Source of the DNA: Bradyrhizobium sediminis | Lineage (GTDB): Bacteria > Pseudomonadota > Alphaproteobacteria > Rhizobiales > Xanthobacteraceae | Length of the DNA: 64,000 bases | Assembly: GCF_018736085.1 (NCBI RefSeq) | Contig: NZ_CP076134.1 | Coordinates: forward strand, 2,738,501-2,802,500 | Direction: 5' to 3' | Part shown: positions 60,539-64,000 of the stretch, one piece after another | Numbering within the stretch: position 1 is the stretch's first letter | Layout: each line of letters begins with the position of its first letter | Program-made: the position numbers and the translations under genes | The notes under the pieces: generated by a model | Seen by the model: only the letters and a program-made list of their open reading frames with translations | Told to the model about the DNA's origin: nothing | The model's database searches: none

Positions 60539-60994
60539 ATGAATCAGCCTGCGCGCGAGCGCGCGGACCTTTGGCGCCTGCTCCGGGATGTTGCCGCGGC
60601 TGCTCGCGGCATTCCGGGCAGCAGGAATGTTCTCGGCGCCGTCCGTTTTGCCGTCGTCTGGTTCGCAGCGCTCGCGTTGATTTTTCAGACCTCCCTTGCG
60701 GCGGTTTCGACGGCGGCAAACGCAAGCCAGACGAATATGCTGGCGCTCTCGGCGATCTGCAGATCTGTTGACCAGCAAGACCCTGCTGATTCCCACGATC
60801 GGGTCGCGGCAGGCCATCTCAAATGCATCGCCTGTGTGATCGGGCACAGCTTTGCGCCGCCATCGCTGTCGATGACGCCGCTGCCGGCGCTGGCTGTTGT
60901 CGGCGTTTCCCATACGTTGCCGTTCTCCGTGCCGGCCCTGTACACGGCTCCGTACTATTCTCACTCAGCACGCGGACCACCCGCAGCGGCTTAA
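60539..60994 (+). CDS. DUF2946-like protein
   Basis: Start at the ATG at 60539, with GGAAGCGG just upstream; a TTG at 60497 would add 14 residues. The 151-residue product has one hydrophobic segment (FAVVWFAALALIFQTSLAAV) and the motif HLKCIACVIGHSFAPP, matching the DUF2946 Cys-x-x-Cys region in form. It is the first gene of the rightward unit leading to the copper receptor. Copper binding is inferred from the family neighbourhood. Confidence 0.65.
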   Translation: MNQPARERADLWRLLRDVAAAARGIPGSRNVLGAVRFAVVWFAALALIFQTSLAAVSTAANASQTNMLALSAICRSVDQQDPADSHDRVAAGHLKCIACVIGHSFAPPSLSMTPLPALAVVGVSHTLPFSVPALYTAPYYSHSARGPPAAA

Positions 60995-61155
60995 GCCGCC
61001 AAATTCATTCGCCTGGGTGTCGCGCGAGCGGCAGTCCGCGATGGATTGGGCCATCCGTTGTTGTCATGCGGACCATGCCGTTCCTCGGCGGTTCTGCGGA
61101 CGATTGTCGTGCGAGCAGTGAATCGCTGCTTGCGAATTCAACTCGAGAAATAGTC

Positions 61156-63459
61156 ATGCACTCCATCGCTCAGCCCGGCGCTCGCCGATCCTTGCTCGTG
61201 ACCAGCGCCCTCTTATCGCCATCCCTGGCGCTCGCGCTCCTGTCTGCGGCGTCGCTAGCGCCCACTACGGCTTACGCCCAGGCCTCCAGCGCCATTCCTC
61301 CCGTCGTGGTGGATGCGCCGAAGCCAAGGCCGAAACCGCGGGCCGTGCCGTCCCGTCGCAGTACCCAGAGCGCCCCTGCCGTGAATGCTCCCAACACAGT
61401 TCCGCTTCGGAGCCCTGAAGGGCTCGCCGTGCCCGCCAACACCGCAACGATTTCCGGCGAGAGTGCATTTTCGCGCGGCCTCGGCACCAGTGATTCCGCA
61501 TCGCTGATTGCCGATATTCCCGGCGGAGCGGTTTGGGGCGCAGGCGGCGTATCGAGCCTGCCCGCGATCAACGGGCTCGGCGCCGACCGGATCCAGGTCG
61601 CGATCAACAGCATGCTGATCAGTCCGGCCTGTCCCAACGAGATGAATCCGCCGCTGTCGTTCGTCAACCCGGCCATGATCGCCAGGATGCGCGCCTATCT
61701 CGGGGTCGCGCCGGTCAGCGTGGGCGGCGACTACATCGGCGGCAAGATCGACGTGACGACAGCGCCGCCGCAATTCGCTACGGGTGGCGGTTGGCAGTCG
61801 AGCGTCATGGTGTCCGGATTTTTCCGCAGCATCAGCAACGCCTATGGCGTCGATGCGACAGCCACGCTTGCCAACAAGGATACCAGCGTCACCTATACCG
61901 GCGGCTGGGTTCGCGCCGGCGACTACAAGGCGGCCGACGGCACCAAGGTGAAGTCAACGCTGTACGAGACGCAGAACCATGCGTTGAGCATCTCCAAGGA
62001 AAGTTTCGGAAACCTGTTTACGGTGCAGGTCGGCGGTCAGTTCATTCCGTATCAGGGCTATGTCAACCAGTACATGGACATGGTCTACAACCGGAGCGCC
62101 TTCATCAATGGGCGTTACGAGGGGGTGTTCGACTGGGGCAAAGTCGAAGCCAGCGGCTTCTATCACCAGATTCGCCACACCATGGGCTTCATCGCGCCCG
62201 ACAAGGTCAGCCAGATGCCGATGGATACCAGGGCGTCCGATGTCGGCTATGCGCTGAAGGCGACCTTCGCGGCGTCGCGGCAGGACTTGGTCCGCGTCGG
62301 CAACGAATTTTACCACAACCGTCTCGACGACTGGTGGGATCCCGTTGCCGGTTCAATGATGATGGGACCCAACACCTTCATCAACATCAATGACGGCCGC
62401 CGCAGCCGGCTCGGCACCTTCGTGGAGTGGGAGCGGCACTGGGATCGCGAGTGGACGACGCTGGTCGGGCTGCGCAACGACGTGGTCTGGATGAACACCG
62501 GCAATGTTCAGGGGTACAACGCGATGATGTATGGCGCCGATGCCGCGGCATTCAACGCGCTCGACCATGCCAGGACGGATATCAATCTCGACGGTTCCGC
62601 ATTGGTGCGCTACGAGCCCGACCAACTGAGCCAGTTCGAACTGGGCTTCGCCCGCAAGACCCGTTCGCCCAATCTCTATGAGCGCTACGCATGGTCAACC
62701 TCGGGCATGGCCATGAACATGATTGGCTGGTTTGGCGACGGCAACGGCTATGTCGGCAATCTCGACCTTAAGCCGGAGAAATCTCACACGGCGAGCTTCA
62801 CTGCGGCCTGGCATGATCCCGCCCAGAAGGTCTGGGAATTTAAGGTCACGCCATACTACAGCTACGTGCAGGACTATATCGACGTCGATCGCTGCGCGGT
62901 CCAGATGATGTCGGCGTGCACCGCGGCGAATCTAACCAAGACCAACGACTTCGTGTTCCTGCGGTTTGCCAACCACGATGCGTGGCTCTATGGCGTCAAT
63001 CTCGACGGCAAGCTCGCGCTGTGGGACGATCCGCTGTACGGCCGGGGCGTGTTCCGCGGCCAGCTCGGCTATGTCCGCGGCCAGCGCACTGATGGTGTCA
63101 ACCTCTATCACGTGATGCCGATCAACGCGAAGCTGGCGTTCGACCATACGCTCGGCGGTTGGAACAACGGCGTCGAGCTGCAACTGGTCGGGTCGAAAGA
63201 TCAGGTGAACCAGGTCCACAATGAATTGACCGCGCCGTCTTATGCGCTGGTCAATCTGCGCTCGGGCTATCAGTGGCAGGCGGTCCGGGTCGATTTCGGT
63301 GTCGATAATCTGTTCAACCGCCATTATGTGTTGCCGTTGGGCGGCGCCGATCTCGTCGATTACAGGGTCGTGTCAATGATGGGTTCGTCGCCTGCTTACG
63401 GGTACAACGTGCCGGGTCCGGGGCGTTCGTTCAACGGTCGCCTGACAGTGAAGTTTTGA
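61156..63459 (+). CDS. TonB-dependent copper receptor, OprC-like
   Basis: Start set at the ATG at 61156, giving 767 residues with a long signal region (VTSALLSPSLALALLSAASL) and a Pro/Arg-rich linker (PPVVVDAPKPRPKPRAVP). The plug domain follows (INGLGADRIQVAINSMLIS), then a 22-strand barrel ending GRSFNGRLTVKF, with the C-terminal Phe of outer-membrane proteins. The copper-site motifs of OprC are present: CxxxM as CPNEM (Cys159, Met163) and HxM as HTM (His341, Met343). It imports copper across the outer membrane with TonB energy. Flanked by DUF2946 genes. Confidence 0.88.
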   Translation: MHSIAQPGARRSLLVTSALLSPSLALALLSAASLAPTTAYAQASSAIPPVVVDAPKPRPKPRAVPSRRSTQSAPAVNAPNTVPLRSPEGLAVPANTATISGESAFSRGLGTSDSASLIADIPGGAVWGAGGVSSLPAINGLGADRIQVAINSMLISPACPNEMNPPLSFVNPAMIARMRAYLGVAPVSVGGDYIGGKIDVTTAPPQFATGGGWQSSVMVSGFFRSISNAYGVDATATLANKDTSVTYTGGWVRAGDYKAADGTKVKSTLYETQNHALSISKESFGNLFTVQVGGQFIPYQGYVNQYMDMVYNRSAFINGRYEGVFDWGKVEASGFYHQIRHTMGFIAPDKVSQMPMDTRASDVGYALKATFAASRQDLVRVGNEFYHNRLDDWWDPVAGSMMMGPNTFININDGRRSRLGTFVEWERHWDREWTTLVGLRNDVVWMNTGNVQGYNAMMYGADAAAFNALDHARTDINLDGSALVRYEPDQLSQFELGFARKTRSPNLYERYAWSTSGMAMNMIGWFGDGNGYVGNLDLKPEKSHTASFTAAWHDPAQKVWEFKVTPYYSYVQDYIDVDRCAVQMMSACTAANLTKTNDFVFLRFANHDAWLYGVNLDGKLALWDDPLYGRGVFRGQLGYVRGQRTDGVNLYHVMPINAKLAFDHTLGGWNNGVELQLVGSKDQVNQVHNELTAPSYALVNLRSGYQWQAVRVDFGVDNLFNRHYVLPLGGADLVDYRVVSMMGSSPAYGYNVPGPGRSFNGRLTVKF

Positions 63460-63480
63460 GCCGCGGCTCGCCGACACACC

Positions 63481-63516
63481 AATATCCCGGCCCGGGAGTG
63501 TCCGGACCGGGATATT
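63481..63516. repeat. Stem-loop after the copper receptor gene
   Basis: AATATCCCGG (63481-63490) and CCGGGATATT (63507-63516) are perfectly complementary over 10 bases with a 16-base loop. No T-run follows, so it may stabilise the 3' end or attenuate transcription into the DUF2946 gene at 63658. Confidence 0.6.
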
Positions 63517-63657
63517 GAAATGCGGCCCGTCAGCCTGTGCCCGGGGAGTTCCTTTGGTATCGAGATTCAGGTCCGGGCATAAACCAGCGCGCTGCGGCGA
63601 AAATCTCGACAAGCGGTGAGGCGAGTGCTACCAGACCCGAGTATTTTGGGGAAAATC

Positions 63658-64000
63658 ATGCGACGGCGGCTGGAAGTAATCATTCCAATCGTGCTGCTCT
63701 CGATCCTGGTGCAAGTGATTGCGCCGATCGGGGCTTTTCGCGCGGTCGCTCACGCCGCATCGGATCCCCTCTATATGGCGTCGATCTGTTCGGGGATGGC
63801 TTCCACTGCGTACGATGCGCAGACGGCTCCGGCCAGCGCGCAGCATGACCGCGGCGATTGCTGCGCCTTCTGCGCGGGCACTGGCAGCGGCAATGCCCTC
63901 GAGCCACCCCCACTGATTTTTGTAAGCCTGCAGCGCCAGTATCAGCGCATGTCGTGGCTGCAGGCCGCAGATCCGATGCCGGCGCTTCGGGTCGGCTCGA
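63658..64000 (+). CDS. DUF2946 family protein (partial, cut by window end)
   Basis: Starts at the ATG at 63658 and runs off the right edge after 114 codons. It opens with MRRRLEVIIPIVLLSILVQV, a signal or anchor segment, and has HDRGDCCAFCAGTGSG, the Cys motif seen in the other DUF2946 proteins here. It is the third of this family in the copper region, 198 bases after the receptor gene. Confidence 0.75.
   Translation, partial: MRRRLEVIIPIVLLSILVQVIAPIGAFRAVAHAASDPLYMASICSGMASTAYDAQTAPASAQHDRGDCCAFCAGTGSGNALEPPPLIFVSLQRQYQRMSWLQAADPMPALRVGS

Overview
The window is about 64 kb of GC-rich chromosome from an alphaproteobacterium of the Bradyrhizobium/Rhodopseudomonas group. This follows from the gene order (tig-clpP-clpX-lon, glnB-glnA, nuoA-N followed by birA, RNase J, methylmalonyl-CoA epimerase and a DUF1467 gene), the protein sequences, and short palindromic repeats of the kind scattered through those genomes. 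The species call is inference. Most of the window is core chromosome with a few accessory modules. No CRISPR array, insertion sequence, phage or rRNA operon was seen.

Layout. 1-9 kb: the 5' part of an enoyl-CoA hydratase, a PaaI-type thioesterase, rplM-rpsI with promoter and terminator, a membrane GGDEF protein, small proteins, an AI-2E-type permease, a class I glutamine amidotransferase-like hydrolase, and one reading frame that joins a fumarylacetoacetate-hydrolase domain to a complete ketopantoate-reductase domain. 9-19 kb: glnB-glnA nitrogen control with a candidate sigma-54 promoter, a bifunctional NAD(P)HX repair enzyme, an enolase-superfamily enzyme, a tightly packed RidA / Fe-S oxidoreductase / Crp-Fnr regulator cluster, and a multicopper-oxidase-like protein that has lost most copper ligands. 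19-26 kb: tRNA-Leu(UAG), trigger factor, ClpP, ClpX, Lon and tRNA-Val(UAC), i.e. protein folding and quality control.

26-36 kb: between tRNA-Val and the HU gene / tRNA-Asp lies an accessory block. It has a sulfide:quinone oxidoreductase, a TrxC-type thioredoxin and a DUF2892 membrane protein, transcribed divergently from an ArsR-family regulator (two cysteines spaced as in SqrR) and an RND efflux pair; a methyltransferase and peptidase T follow. The two promoters of this block overlap on one operator-like dyad. 36-38 kb: a multiply frameshifted membrane-protein pseudogene and small remnants.

38-57 kb: the complete 14-gene respiratory complex I operon, interrupted by an FkbM-type methyltransferase gene (between nuoD and nuoE) and a small membrane-protein gene (between nuoE and nuoF). 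NuoL has a histidine-rich loop. The operon runs on into birA, rnj, mce and two small genes. 57-58 kb: a globin-like gene preceded by a gene-free stretch that encodes a structured RNA with a strong intrinsic terminator, either a small RNA or a regulatory leader. 58-64 kb: a copper-handling region with a DsbD/UreH-like membrane protein, a SCO copper chaperone, three DUF2946 proteins and a TonB-dependent receptor carrying the CxxxM and HxM copper-site motifs of OprC.
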